Notes: generated by a model from the letters alone, not told the origin. A stretch of DNA of 28,673 nucleotides from Betaproteobacteria bacterium (GCA_009918225.1 RGEP01000005.1:1-28673); one strand, 5' to 3'. Counted from the first letter of the stretch, positions 17,022-25,714 are shown. A program made the numbers and translations.

Positions 17022-17350
17022 GCACCGATACCCCCAACTCCGCCAAGCCCAAGGCCGCAGGGGCTGCCGCCCACGAATGGCCGCTGTGGGAGGTCTTCGT
17101 GCGCAGCCGCGCTGGGCTGGACCACAAGCACTGCGGCAGCTTGCACGCGCCCGACTCGGCAATGGCCATTCAAATGGCCCGCGAGGTGTACACGCGTCGC
17201 CAAGAGGGCTCCAGCGTCTGGGTGGTTCGGGCCAGCGACATCACCGCCAGCGACCCGCGCGACAAGGACATGTACTTCGACCCGATGGAAGACAAGGTCT
17301 ACCGCCATCCCACCTTCTATCAGTTGCCCGACGCGGTCGACCACATGTGA
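17018..17350 (+). CDS. paaB: Phenylacetyl-CoA epoxidase subunit B
   Basis: 110 residues; small structural subunit that bridges PaaA-PaaC dimers in the epoxidase complex. After a divergent 20-residue Ala/Lys-rich lead the family core is clear: WPLWEVFVRSRAGLDHKHCG, SLHAPDSAMAIQMAREVYTRR and VWVVRASDITASDP, ending DKVYRHPTFYQLPDAVDHM. The ATGA overlap with paaA and a CAGGAGG ribosome site inside the paaA 3' end support the start at 17018 and coupled translation. Confidence 0.96.
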   Translation: MSTDTPNSAKPKAAGAAAHEWPLWEVFVRSRAGLDHKHCGSLHAPDSAMAIQMAREVYTRRQEGSSVWVVRASDITASDPRDKDMYFDPMEDKVYRHPTFYQLPDAVDHM

Positions 17351-17360
17351 GGCCGCGCCC

Positions 17361-18179
17361 ATGACATCCATCACCCTCAAGCCCTCGCAGCAGGTGCAGT
17401 ACGTGCTGCGTCTGGCCGACACCGCCCTGATCCTGGCCCAGCGCCTGTCGGAGTGGTGCGGCCACGCGCCCGCGCTGGAAGAAGACATCGCCCTGACCAA
17501 TATGTCCTTGGACTTGGTGGGCCAGTCCCGTGCCTTGCTGACCCACGCGGGGCAACTGCATGCCCAGGCCGCAGGCAAAGCCTTCGATGAAGACCAGCTG
17601 GCTTTTCTGCGCGAGGAGCGTGACTTCCTCAACCTCACGCTGTGCGAATTGCCCAACACGGCAGACGAAGCAGCCCACCGCCGCAGCCGACCGGGAGACT
17701 TCGCCTTCACCGTGCTGCGCAACTTGATGGTGGCCACCTGGCTCAAGCAGGCCTGGACCCGATTGGCCCACTCCAGCGACCCCGAGCTGGCGGCCATCGC
17801 CGGCAAGGCCGTGAAGGAGGCGCGTTATCACCAGCAGCACAACGGCGACTGGGTGGTACGTTTGGGGGATGGCACCGCAGAGTCGCATACCCGCATGCAG
17901 CGGGCCCTGGAGCGTGTGTGGCCCTATGTGCCCGAGCTCTTCGAAGACGATGACATCGACCACGCCGCGGCCCAGTCGGGCCTGGGCCCGCGCGCCAGCG
18001 AGCTGCGCCAAGGCTGGGAGGCCGAAGTGCAGGCGGTGCTCTCCCAAGCCTCGCTGCAGCCGCCCCAGGCCACGCCGTTTCGCAGCACGGGCCGACGCGG
18101 CGTGCACTCGGAACACATGGGCTATCTGCTGGCTGAAATGCAAAGCCTGCCGCGCGCCCATCCCGGAGCCGCTTGGTGA
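17361..18179 (+). CDS. paaC: Phenylacetyl-CoA epoxidase subunit C
   Basis: 272 residues; structural, catalytically inactive ferritin-like partner of PaaA. Motifs match PaaC: QYVLRLADTALILAQRLSEWCGHAP, EEDIALTNMSLDLVGQSRALL, EDQLAFLREERDFLNLTLCELP, GDFAFTVLRNLMVATW, KAVKEARYHQQHNGDWVVRLGDGTAESHTRMQRALE, and a C-terminal GRRGVHSEHMGYLLAEMQSLPRAHPGA. GAGG lies about nine bases before the ATG at 17361. Its stop overlaps the paaD start as GTGA. Confidence 0.96.
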   Translation: MTSITLKPSQQVQYVLRLADTALILAQRLSEWCGHAPALEEDIALTNMSLDLVGQSRALLTHAGQLHAQAAGKAFDEDQLAFLREERDFLNLTLCELPNTADEAAHRRSRPGDFAFTVLRNLMVATWLKQAWTRLAHSSDPELAAIAGKAVKEARYHQQHNGDWVVRLGDGTAESHTRMQRALERVWPYVPELFEDDDIDHAAAQSGLGPRASELRQGWEAEVQAVLSQASLQPPQATPFRSTGRRGVHSEHMGYLLAEMQSLPRAHPGAAW

Positions 18180-18829
18180 GGGAGCTGCCTGCAGCTCCGG
18201 TGATTCCGCTGAACATTGGCGGAGCCGCCTATCCGGTTGGGCCCATCGTCACCGAGGGCCTGCCCTCTGCACGTGAGCCGCAGGCCCGTGCCTGGGCGGT
18301 GCTGCATCAGGTGTTGGACCCAGAGGTGCCGGCGTTATCAGTGTGCGATTTGGGGATCGTGCGCGAGTTGCGCTACGAGCCTCAGGCTGAAGCGCAGCCC
18401 GACGCTGGTGTTCGTTCACCGGCCTGTGCAGACCCCGACCTGGCAGGGCTTCTGACCGTCTGGCTGACCCCCACCTATTCCGGCTGTCCGGCCACCGAAG
18501 CCATTGAAACGGCGGTGCGGGAGGCTTTGCAAACGGCGGGATTCGCGTCGGTGCGAACCGAATTGCGCCGCGCGCCCGCATGGACCACCGACTGGATCAG
18601 CGCCGAAGGACGTGCCAAGCTGAAGGCCTACGGCATCGCACCGCCGGGGCATCTGCTGGCGCCTGAGGGCGCCGTGCCCATCCGCATTGTGCGGCGTGAA
18701 TCCATCGCCTGCCCCCGTTGCGAGAGCGTCGATACCGAGCGGCTGTCCGCTTTCGGGTCGACCGCCTGCAAGGCCCTGTACCGCTGTCGCGCCTGCCGCG
18801 AGCCTTTTGAACACTTCAAGCCCATATGA
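18176..18829 (+). CDS. paaD: Phenylacetate-oxygenase assembly protein PaaD (MIP18-like domain plus Cys4 tail)
   Basis: 217 residues. PaaD is required for epoxidase activity and is thought to help iron-sulfur assembly. The MIP18/SufT-like domain spans about 35-130: VLDPEVPALSVCDLGIVREL, then VWLTPTYSGCPATEAIE with the conserved Cys. The C-terminus has a four-cysteine zinc-type motif (IACPRCESVDTE ... ALYRCRACREPFEHFKPI). Compared with typical PaaD (160-180) it has a longer N-terminus and an extra acidic loop near 70-90. The start is GTG 18176, overlapping the paaC stop as GTGA with GGAG eight bases upstream; a TTG one codon earlier is the alternative. The stop overlaps paaE (ATGA). Confidence 0.93.
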   Translation: MRELPAAPVIPLNIGGAAYPVGPIVTEGLPSAREPQARAWAVLHQVLDPEVPALSVCDLGIVRELRYEPQAEAQPDAGVRSPACADPDLAGLLTVWLTPTYSGCPATEAIETAVREALQTAGFASVRTELRRAPAWTTDWISAEGRAKLKAYGIAPPGHLLAPEGAVPIRIVRRESIACPRCESVDTERLSAFGSTACKALYRCRACREPFEHFKPI

Positions 18830-19932
18830 ACGCCCCATCTGTACTGTTCCATGATTTGAGCGTGCGGCGGATCGAGCCCGACACACCGGAGGCGGTCGTC
18901 GTCACTTTCGCTGTTCCGCCCGAGTTGCGGGAGACCTTTGGCTTCACGCAGGGCCAGTACCTGACCTTGCGCAAGACCATCAACGGCCAGGACTTGCGTC
19001 GCTCTTATTCCATCTGTGCAGGTGTAGACGATGGCGAGCTGCGGGTGGGGGTGCGCAAGGTCAAGGACGGCGTGTTTTCAAACTGGATCCACGAGCAGTT
19101 GAAGCCGGGCGATCTCATCAGCGTGATGGCACCCCAGGGCCGCTTCTTCGTGCCCTTGGATCCACAAGCCCAGCGCCACCATCTGGGCATCGCCGGGGGC
19201 AGCGGCATCACGCCCATCCTGTCCATCCTGAAGACCGTGATGGTGCGTGAGCCGCTTTCGCGCTTCACCCTGATCTATGGCAACCGCGCTTTGCGCAGCA
19301 CCATGTTCAAGGAAGAGCTGGAGGACCTCAAGAACCGTTGGATGCAGCGTGTGGTCTTGCACCATGTGTTTTCCGATGAGCCCACCGATTCCCCGCTCAA
19401 CATGGGTGTGATGAACCGCGACAAGTTGGGTGAGTTCCTGCGAACCGTGGTGCCCGCCCGCTCGATTGACCATGCTTACATCTGTGGCCCCTTCCAGATG
19501 AACGACGAGGCCGAGGCCGCTTTACAGGCTGCCGGTGTGCCTGAAGAGCGCATCCACATCGAGCGTTTCGGTGTGGCACAGGCGCCAGGAGCCTCGGCTG
19601 GCAAGGGTGCCGGTGCCGTCATGCACCAGGCACAGCCCGGTGACGCCGAGACATCCCGGGTGGTCATCGTCCGCGATGGACTGCAGCGAGAAATCGTCTT
19701 CAGCAAGGACCAACCCAGCATCCTGGACGCCGCCTCGGCCGCCGGGCTCGAAGTCCCGTTTTCCTGCACCTCGGGTGTTTGCGGTACTTGCCGTTGCAAG
19801 GTGATCGAAGGACAGGTCCGAATGGAGCGAAACTTCGCTTTGGACAAAAAAGAGGTCGAAGCCGGATTTGTGTTGTCCTGCCAAGCCCACCCCCTGACCG
19901 AGCGCGTGGTGCTGAGCTTCGACGAGCGCTGA
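18826..19932 (+). CDS. paaE: Phenylacetyl-CoA epoxidase reductase subunit E
   Basis: 368-residue NAD(P)H-dependent reductase that feeds electrons to PaaA. FAD domain with RRSYS (58-62), NAD(P) domain with GIAGGSGITPILSI and LIYGNR, and YICGPFQMND. A C-terminal plant-type [2Fe-2S] ferredoxin domain has Cys314, Cys319, Cys322 and Cys352 (CTSGVCGTC ... VLSCQAHP). All cofactor motifs are intact. The region between domains (about 250-270) is Ala/Gly-rich, a usual linker. The ATG at 18826 overlaps the paaD stop. paaR starts 39 bp after the stop. Confidence 0.97.
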   Translation: MNAPSVLFHDLSVRRIEPDTPEAVVVTFAVPPELRETFGFTQGQYLTLRKTINGQDLRRSYSICAGVDDGELRVGVRKVKDGVFSNWIHEQLKPGDLISVMAPQGRFFVPLDPQAQRHHLGIAGGSGITPILSILKTVMVREPLSRFTLIYGNRALRSTMFKEELEDLKNRWMQRVVLHHVFSDEPTDSPLNMGVMNRDKLGEFLRTVVPARSIDHAYICGPFQMNDEAEAALQAAGVPEERIHIERFGVAQAPGASAGKGAGAVMHQAQPGDAETSRVVIVRDGLQREIVFSKDQPSILDAASAAGLEVPFSCTSGVCGTCRCKVIEGQVRMERNFALDKKEVEAGFVLSCQAHPLTERVVLSFDER

Positions 19933-19971
19933 GCTGCATTTCAATCCCTGCATCGAACCTTACCCCAACTG

Positions 19972-20655
19972 ATGGCCCGCCCCCGCGCTTCCACCTACGA
20001 CGAGCAGCGTGACCGCATCCTGCACCAGGCAGCGGAGTTGTTTGCGCTGCAAGGCTATGGGGGTACGAGCATGAACGAAGTGGCCCAGGCCTGCGGGGTC
20101 AGCAAAGCGGCCCTGTACCACTATGTCCGCGACAAGTCCGAGCTCTTGACCCTGATCGCCCTGACGCATGTGGAGCGCCTGGAGCAGCTCACGCGGGATG
20201 TGCTGGCACAGGAACTGCCGGCTCCCCAGCGATTGAGCCAGTTGATCATGCGCTTCGTCGATGAGTACGCCGGTTCTCGCCACGAGCACCGTGTCCTCAC
20301 CGAGGACGTGAAGTTCCTGGACGCCCAGGAACAGCAAAAGGTGGTGGCCGCTCAACGCCGCGTGGTGCAGGCCTTTGCCGATGTGGTGTGTGAGATTCGG
20401 CCCGAATTGGCGCAAGCCGGCCTGCACAAGGCGGTCACGATGCTGCTGTTTGGCATGATCAACTGGATGTTCACCTGGTTGCGCCCCAGCGGCGCCATCA
20501 CGCATGCACAGATGGGGGAAATGGTTGAGGCGCTTTTCTTTGGAGGGCTGCAGGCCGTAGCGGCGCAAGCCTTACAAACGGGCTACAAACCCCCTGCGGT
20601 GGCCAAAACAAAGACGCCGGCGCCGTCCCGAGTGCGCAAGTCCGCGATATCCTGA
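19972..20655 (+). CDS. paaR: TetR-family regulator, probable phenylacetate repressor PaaR
   Basis: 227 residues. The N-terminal TetR DNA-binding domain is clear: RDRILHQAAELFALQGYGGTSMNEVAQACGVSKAALYHYVRDKSELL (about 12-59), with a helical ligand domain after it. The position directly behind paaABCDE, on the same strand, matches beta-proteobacterial paa clusters where a TetR protein responds to phenylacetyl-CoA. Its likely site is the palindrome at 13223-13236, which would make the regulator autoregulated through the operon promoter. Ligand and site are inferred. No clear ribosome site precedes the ATG at 19972. The C-terminal 25 residues are Lys/Pro-rich and probably disordered. Confidence 0.88.
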   Translation: MARPRASTYDEQRDRILHQAAELFALQGYGGTSMNEVAQACGVSKAALYHYVRDKSELLTLIALTHVERLEQLTRDVLAQELPAPQRLSQLIMRFVDEYAGSRHEHRVLTEDVKFLDAQEQQKVVAAQRRVVQAFADVVCEIRPELAQAGLHKAVTMLLFGMINWMFTWLRPSGAITHAQMGEMVEALFFGGLQAVAAQALQTGYKPPAVAKTKTPAPSRVRKSAIS

Positions 20656-20725
20656 ACTTTTTTCCGCGATTCCAAGTCCAATCCACTCGATTGCACATCC
20701 GTACCACTGAAGAAGGAGACCTGCG

Positions 20726-21874
20726 ATGAAGTTGTTGAAGTCCCTATTGCTTGCTGCCCTGAGCGTCACGGCCTGGGCGGCACACGCCGACATCACGGTG
20801 GGCGTCACCGTGTCGGCCACAGGACCGGCCGCCTCCCTGGGCATTCCCGAGAAGAACACCATCGACCTGATGCCCAAGCAGATCGGCAAGCACAAGGTGA
20901 CCTACGTGGTGCTGGACGATGCTTCTGACACCACCAACGCTGTGAGCAACGCCCGCAAGCTCATCACCGAGAGCAAGGTGGATGTGATCATCGGCTCCAC
21001 GACCACACCCAACTCCTTGGCCATGATCGATGTGGCCGCCGAAAGCCAAACGCCCATGATCTCCATGGCCGCTTCGGCCCGCATCGTGGAGCCGGTGGAC
21101 GCCAAGAAGCGCTGGGTCTTCAAGACGCCGCAGAACGACATCATGATGGCCATCGCCATTGCCCAGCACATGTCCAATGCCGGGATCAAGAGCGTGGGCT
21201 TCATCGGCTTCGCCGACGCTTATGGTGAAGGCTGGCTGCAAGAGTTCCAGAAGGCAGCCGGTATCAAGTCCCTCAATGTGGTGGCCGTCGAGCGCTACAA
21301 CCGCACCGACACCTCGGTGACGGGCCAAGTCCTCAAGCTCACCTCGGCCAAGCCGGACGCCATTCTGATCGCCGGTTCGGGCACGCCTGCAGCCTTGCCG
21401 CAGAAGGCGCTGCGCGAGCGCGGCTACACCGGCAAGATTTACCAGACCCACGGTGTGGCCAACAACGACTTCCTGCGCGTAGGCGGCAAGGACGTCGAAG
21501 GCACCATCCTGCCGGCCGGTCCGATGCTGGTGGCCGCTCAGCTGCCGGCCGACCACCCGGTGCGCAAGAGCGCCCTGGCCTATGTGAATGCTTATGAAGC
21601 CAAGTTCGGCAAAGGCAGCGTGTCCACCTTTGGCGGCCACGGATGGGACGCCGGCCTGTTGGTCGAGCGTGCCGCCACCGAGGCCCTCAAGAAGGCTCAG
21701 CCGGGCACGCCCGCGTTCCGTGCTGCGATGCGCGACGCGCTCGAAGGCATCAAGGAAATGCCTGGTGCGCACGGCATCTTCAACATGTCGGCTGGTGACC
21801 ACAACGGTCTGGACCAGCGCGGCCGCGTGATGGTCACCATCAGCAACGGCGCCTGGAAGTACATCGGCGACTGA
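20726..21874 (+). CDS. Liv-type ABC transporter periplasmic substrate-binding protein
   Basis: 382 residues of the LivJ/LivK type I periplasmic-binding-protein family. Signal peptide at 1-22 (KLLKSLLLAALSVTAWAAHA). The mature part starts DITVGVTVSATGPAASLGIP and has DDASDTTNAVSNARKLI, VDVIIGSTTTPNSLAM and FADAYGEGW, as in binders of amino acids and aromatic acids. A strong AAGGAG lies eight bases before the ATG at 20726. It sits between paaR and paaZ with no permease or ATPase gene beside it, so it must work with components encoded elsewhere. An aromatic acid such as phenylacetate is the context-based guess for its ligand. Confidence 0.9.
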   Translation: MKLLKSLLLAALSVTAWAAHADITVGVTVSATGPAASLGIPEKNTIDLMPKQIGKHKVTYVVLDDASDTTNAVSNARKLITESKVDVIIGSTTTPNSLAMIDVAAESQTPMISMAASARIVEPVDAKKRWVFKTPQNDIMMAIAIAQHMSNAGIKSVGFIGFADAYGEGWLQEFQKAAGIKSLNVVAVERYNRTDTSVTGQVLKLTSAKPDAILIAGSGTPAALPQKALRERGYTGKIYQTHGVANNDFLRVGGKDVEGTILPAGPMLVAAQLPADHPVRKSALAYVNAYEAKFGKGSVSTFGGHGWDAGLLVERAATEALKKAQPGTPAFRAAMRDALEGIKEMPGAHGIFNMSAGDHNGLDQRGRVMVTISNGAWKYIGD

Positions 21875-21882
21875 TTCACCAC

Positions 21883-21939
21883 GGGCCCCGCGAGGGCCCA
21901 CATTCCTACGCGGCCCCGGTGGTGATCTGCCGGGGCCGC
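21883..21939 (+). terminator. Two GC-rich hairpins between the binding-protein gene and paaZ
   Basis: GGGCCC-cgcga-GGGCCC (21883-21899) is followed by a perfect 10-bp stem GCGGCCCCGG/CCGGGGCCGC with a 10-nt loop (21910-21939). There is no T-run after either, so complete intrinsic termination is not expected. They may stabilise the upstream mRNA 3' end, cause partial termination, or mask a paaZ leader element. Confidence 0.5.
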
Positions 21940-21974
21940 GCCATGTTCAAGTCTTGTAAATCGTGTGTCTGTCT

Positions 21975-24041
21975 ATGCCTGCCCCGTCTGTACTCCAAAG
22001 CTTCATCGCTGGCCAATGGGTCGGCCAGCAGCCCGCCACAGCGCTGCGCAGTGCCATCAACGGTCAGGTGGTGGCCCACACCCACGCAGAGGCGCTGGAC
22101 TTTGCTGCTGCCGCTGAATACGCCCGCACCGTTGGTGTGCGCGAACTGCTCAAGACCGACTTTCAGCAGCGGGCGGCGATTCTCAAGGCCTTGGCCAAAT
22201 ACCTGGGTGGCCGCAAGGAAGAGCTCTACGCCATCTCGGCGCACACCGGTGCCACGCGGCAGGACAGTTGGATCGATATCGAAGGCGGAACCGGGACCCT
22301 GTTCGCCTATGCCAGCATCGGCAGCAGCGAGCTGCCCTCGGGCAATGTGGTCCACGAAGGGCCGGTGATCCCTCTGGGCAAGGGCGGGCAGTTCGTGGGC
22401 ACGCACATCCTGGTGCCCCGACGCGGCCTGGCGGTGCACATCAATGCCTTCAATTTCCCGGTCTGGGGCTTGTTGGAAAAGTTTGCCCCCGGTTTTTTGG
22501 CGGGCCAGCCGTGTATCGGCAAGCCTGCCACGGCCACGAGTTACCTCACCGAGGCCGTGGTGCGCATGATGTTGGAGTCGGGCCTGCTTCCGCAGGGCTG
22601 CTTGCAGTTGGTCATCGGCGCCACCGGTGACCTGTTGGACCGCTTGACGGGTCAGGACATGGTCACCTTCACCGGCAGCGCCGATACCGCCGCCTCGCTG
22701 CGCGCGCGGCCGCACCTGCTGAAGAACGGGATTCCCTTCAACGCAGAGGCCGACTCGCTGAACTGCGCTATCTTGGCTGACGATGTGACGCCCGATGATC
22801 CGGAGTTCGATCTCTTCGTCAAGGAAGTGGCGCGTGAGATGACGGTCAAGGCCGGCCAGAAGTGCACGGCGATTCGGCGGGCCATCGTGCCCCGCCGCCA
22901 TCTCGATGCGGTGGCGCAGCGCTTGAAGAAGCGGCTGTCGTCGGTCGTGGTGGGCGACCCTGCCCTGGATGGTGTCAAGATGGGGGCACTGGCTTCGCAC
23001 AGCCAGCAGGCCGATGTGGCCGAGCGGGTTCGACAGCTGTTGGCTGCGCCGCACATGAGCCTACTCTACGGCGAGCGCGATGGTTTCTCGCCCCAGGGCG
23101 AGGGTGTGGCCGATGGAGCCTTTTTCAGTCCCACGCTGCTGGCTTGCGACAAGCCGCTGGAAGTGAACGCCGTGCACGAGCTCGAAGCGTTCGGCCCCGT
23201 CAGCACCCTGCTGCCCTACGACGACCTGGAGGAAGCCCTGGCCTTGGCTGCGCGCGGGCAGGGCAGCCTGGTCGGCTCGCTGATCACCAAGACGCCTTCG
23301 GTGGCCGCTCGTGTGGTGCCCCAGGCCGCTGCCTTGCATGGCCGTTTGCATATGCTCGACGCCAAAGCAGCGGCCGAGTCCACCGGCCACGGTTCACCCT
23401 TGCCTTACCTCAAGCACGGGGGGCCGGGCCGCGCCGGTGGTGGCGAGGAACTGGGGGGCATTCGCGCGGTGCACCACAACTTGCAACGCAGTGCATTACA
23501 GGGCTCGCCCGACCTGGTCATGGCGGTGACGGGTGAGTATGTGCGCGGTGCCACGGTGATCGAAACCGACGTGCATCCCATGCGCAAGGCCTTCGAAGAC
23601 CTTCAGATCGGCGAGAGCCTGTTGACGGCCGAGCGCGTGATCACCGCTGATGATGTGCAGGCCTTCGGAAACCTCACCGGCGACACGTTCTACATGCACT
23701 TCGACGAAGAGGCGGCAAAGGCCTCGCCCTTTGGTCAGCGCATCGCCCACGGTTACCTGGTGTTGTCGGCCGCGGCTGGCTTGTTCGTCTGGACAGCACC
23801 GGGGCCTTTGCTGGCCAATTACGGGCTGGATACGCTGCGCTTCACCAAGCCCGTGGCCCTGGGGGACACGGTTCGCGCTCGGCTCACCGCCAAGCGCAAG
23901 ATCGACCGCATGAAGGTGGGGGCTGACGGCAAGGGGCAGGGTGTGGTGGCCTGGGATGTCGAAGTGACCAACCAACATGGCGAGGTGGTGGCCAGCTACG
24001 ACATCCTGACCTTGGTGGCCAAGCGCTCAGACTCGGCTTGA
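21975..24041 (+). CDS. paaZ: Bifunctional oxepin-CoA hydrolase / 3-oxo-5,6-dehydrosuberyl-CoA semialdehyde dehydrogenase
   Basis: Opens the oxepin-CoA ring and oxidises the aldehyde product. 688 residues, close to E. coli PaaZ. N-terminal aldehyde dehydrogenase (1 to about 520) with HINAFNFPVWG, IGKPATATSYL, TFTGS, general-base Glu258 (FNAEAD) and nucleophile Cys297 (GQKCTAIRR). C-terminal R-specific hydratase of MaoC type with DDVQAFGNLTGDTFYMHFDEE and FGQRIAHGYL carrying the Asp/His pair. Both active sites appear intact. The ATG at 21975 fits the family start; a GTG four codons earlier is possible. No good ribosome site is visible. The gene converges with the phasin-like gene 14 bp downstream. 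Confidence 0.96.
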   Translation: MPAPSVLQSFIAGQWVGQQPATALRSAINGQVVAHTHAEALDFAAAAEYARTVGVRELLKTDFQQRAAILKALAKYLGGRKEELYAISAHTGATRQDSWIDIEGGTGTLFAYASIGSSELPSGNVVHEGPVIPLGKGGQFVGTHILVPRRGLAVHINAFNFPVWGLLEKFAPGFLAGQPCIGKPATATSYLTEAVVRMMLESGLLPQGCLQLVIGATGDLLDRLTGQDMVTFTGSADTAASLRARPHLLKNGIPFNAEADSLNCAILADDVTPDDPEFDLFVKEVAREMTVKAGQKCTAIRRAIVPRRHLDAVAQRLKKRLSSVVVGDPALDGVKMGALASHSQQADVAERVRQLLAAPHMSLLYGERDGFSPQGEGVADGAFFSPTLLACDKPLEVNAVHELEAFGPVSTLLPYDDLEEALALAARGQGSLVGSLITKTPSVAARVVPQAAALHGRLHMLDAKAAAESTGHGSPLPYLKHGGPGRAGGGEELGGIRAVHHNLQRSALQGSPDLVMAVTGEYVRGATVIETDVHPMRKAFEDLQIGESLLTAERVITADDVQAFGNLTGDTFYMHFDEEAAKASPFGQRIAHGYLVLSAAAGLFVWTAPGPLLANYGLDTLRFTKPVALGDTVRARLTAKRKIDRMKVGADGKGQGVVAWDVEVTNQHGEVVASYDILTLVAKRSDSA

Positions 24042-24055
24042 AGCCACCTCGACCA

Positions 24056-24610
24056 CTAGACGCCGTTGGCCTGCGAATGGCTGTTCGCTTGGGCCTTGGG
24101 CGTCATCAGTTCACGCAGCACGGGCGCTGAGAACAGCTCATCCAGTGGCCTAAACCCGGTTCGAATTCCGGATTGAAAGCCTTCAAAGGTCGAGCGCATC
24201 AGGTGATGACGGCTGCCGTCCAGGACCATGGCCACCAGCCGCGCCAGATCGGTGTTCAGGTGCACCCCGGTGTCCATGAAGCGCTGCCCCAGTTGGGTCA
24301 AGTTGGCGGTGTCGAAGCGCAGCAGATCCGCTTGGACACTGGCCATCTCCGCCGTGTCTTCACTAGCCAAGATGCGTTGATGAGCATGTTCGTGTCGCTT
24401 GAGCGCCAGATGCCAACAGTCCAGTTGTGCCCGCTGAAACTCCTCGCCGGCATGAAGCACCAACATCAAGGTCTGCAAGCCCCAGGACAGCGGCAGCCGC
24501 AGCTGCGATGACCATCCGGGCCCGCCGTCGGCTGCTTTTTCGGCGGACTCAGGGCTCTGTTTAGAGCGGGTGTTGGCGCTTGAGGCGGCCTTGGGTTCAT
24601 GGCTGGGCAT
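24056..24610 (-). CDS. Phasin-like protein (putative PHA granule-associated)
   Basis: 184 residues, no signal peptide. After a Ser/Ala/Lys-rich lead, residues 40-150 are amphipathic helix resembling phasins: LQTLMLVLHAGEEFQRAQLD, then a helix pair (KRHEHAHQRILASED, AEMASVQADLLRFDTANL) and LGQRFMDTGVHLNTDLARL. Phasins coat polyhydroxyalkanoate granules. This is a family resemblance by pattern, so moderate confidence. Start: two in-frame ATGs at 24616 and 24610; GGAG directly abuts the first and is six bases from the second, so 24610 is preferred. The LuxR-type regulator lies just upstream on the same strand. Confidence 0.6.
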   Translation of the reverse strand: MPSHEPKAASSANTRSKQSPESAEKAADGGPGWSSQLRLPLSWGLQTLMLVLHAGEEFQRAQLDCWHLALKRHEHAHQRILASEDTAEMASVQADLLRFDTANLTQLGQRFMDTGVHLNTDLARLVAMVLDGSRHHLMRSTFEGFQSGIRTGFRPLDELFSAPVLRELMTPKAQANSHSQANGV

Positions 24611-24637
24611 GGGCATCTCCTGTCCGGTGGCGGGTTG

Positions 24638-24653
24638 CGGCCCTAGAGGGCCG
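24638..24653 (-). promoter_or_regulatory. Hairpin between the LuxR-type regulator and the phasin-like gene
   Basis: CGGCCC-TAGA-GGGCCG, a perfect 6-bp stem, lies in the 88-bp gap 24611-24698. A second palindrome, AAGGCC-AAGC-GGCCTT (24703-24718), overlaps the 3' end of the regulator gene. Neither is followed by a T-run on the minus strand. A partial terminator or mRNA-stability element is possible. Confidence 0.35.
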
Positions 24654-24698
24654 TGTACACCAGTATGGAAGCCCTGAGCGGTGAGGCCTTGAGCGTGG

Positions 24699-25462
24699 TC
24701 AGAAGGCCAAGCGGCCTTGAGGACTGGCCACGGCTGCGCGCGCCGCCGGTGGCACCGTTACCGAGTGGGCATGGCGCCCCAGGCTGGGCTCGGGAAAGAG
24801 GCGGTTCTCAAGGCCATAGCGGATAAGCGCGGCGGTGCTTTCGAGCTGCATCTTCTGAAGGATGCGGGCTTTATGGGTGCTGACCGTTTTGACCGACAGG
24901 TGCAGGCAGCGCGAAATGTCACTGATTCGTTGACCCGCGACGATGCAACGAAAGATCTCCAGTTCTCGATCGGTCAGCCGCTCGTGTCGAGGGCCCTCAT
25001 CATGGTGCGCCAGGTTCATCGCGACCTGTTCGGCCATGCCGCGCGAGAGGTAGCAGCCCCCAGAGGCGACCCTGCGCACCGCGCGTACCAATTCATCGGT
25101 GGCCGAATCTTTGGTGAGGTAGCCCTGTGCCCCAGCCTTCAACGCCCGCATGGCATAGATCTCTTCACCGTACACAGCACCAGCACCATGCAGCCCGGAT
25201 GGTCTTGGCGGATGCGGCGGATCAAGCTCATGCCAGAGAGTCCCGGCATGCTGAGGTCCATGATCACCAGGTGTGCCGGGGTCTGCTGCAGCAGCGCCAG
25301 TAAGCCGTGTCCGTGATCAGACTCCCCCACAACGCTCAAGCCGGGCTGGCCTTCTAGGATTTGGCGCAGCCCTTCTCGGATCAACCGGTGGTCGTCAACC
25401 AAGACCACCCGTATGTCATCGGGACCCGCGTGGCTCAGGGCCGCTTCAACGGGCTTGGGCAT
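24699..25462 (-). pseudogene. NarL/LuxR-type response regulator, broken by an apparent 4-bp deletion
   Basis: Read as one gene with a frame jump at about 25173, this is a complete two-domain response regulator. The receiver domain has VVLVDDHRLIREGL, phosphoacceptor Asp in VIMDLSMPG and, after the jump, MYGEEIYAMRALKAGAQGYLTKD with the conserved Lys. The LuxR helix-turn-helix is LTDRELEIFRCIVAGQRISDISRCLHLSVKTVSTHKARILQKM. In the written frame the protein leaves the family after MVLVL and stops soon after. The family expects VLVLSMYGEE; loss of four bases (agca) between ctg and tgtacggt explains it exactly. Start at ATG 25462 with AGGAG seven bases upstream. No partner kinase is nearby. Confidence 0.88.
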
Positions 25463-25714
25463 GGTGTTCTCCTGCGTTTTGCGTGAGTTCTGATTATGCA
25501 CATAAAGTGATGTATTTTGCTGCACTGCATCAATTTTGGTGAATTTGGCGGCCATGACCTTGTAGGCCGATTCCGACTTGTGTGCGGCAGCGTCCGAACC
25601 CTTTTCCAGGCATCGTCCTCGTCAGCAAAGGACGGTCTGCTGATATCCAGATCCACGACTTGCGGCGAACCTTCACCCTGCTCAATCAACCATTAAAGAC
25701 GAGGAGGAATCGAG
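25463..25714. promoter_or_regulatory. Divergent promoter region between the LuxR-type and Crp/Fnr regulator genes
   Basis: The 252-bp gap is AT-rich compared with its surroundings at 25490-25555 and 25680-25700. It holds an inverted repeat TGATG/CATCA (25508-25512 and 25528-25532) and, on the minus strand, CATAAT as a possible -10 box for the response regulator. I looked for a canonical FNR box (TTGAT-N4-ATCAA) and did not find one. GAGGAGG precedes the Crp/Fnr start. Confidence 0.4.

Noticed and set aside
20744..21901. A 385-residue frame antisense to the Liv-type binding protein
   Set aside because: Composition (His, Gly, Arg) typical of reverse-strand shadows; no family resemblance.
25490..25560. 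An FNR/CRP box in the divergent regulator promoter
   Set aside because: TTG...ATCAA is present but the spacing is 17 bp overall rather than the 14 of an FNR box, and the CRP consensus does not fit.
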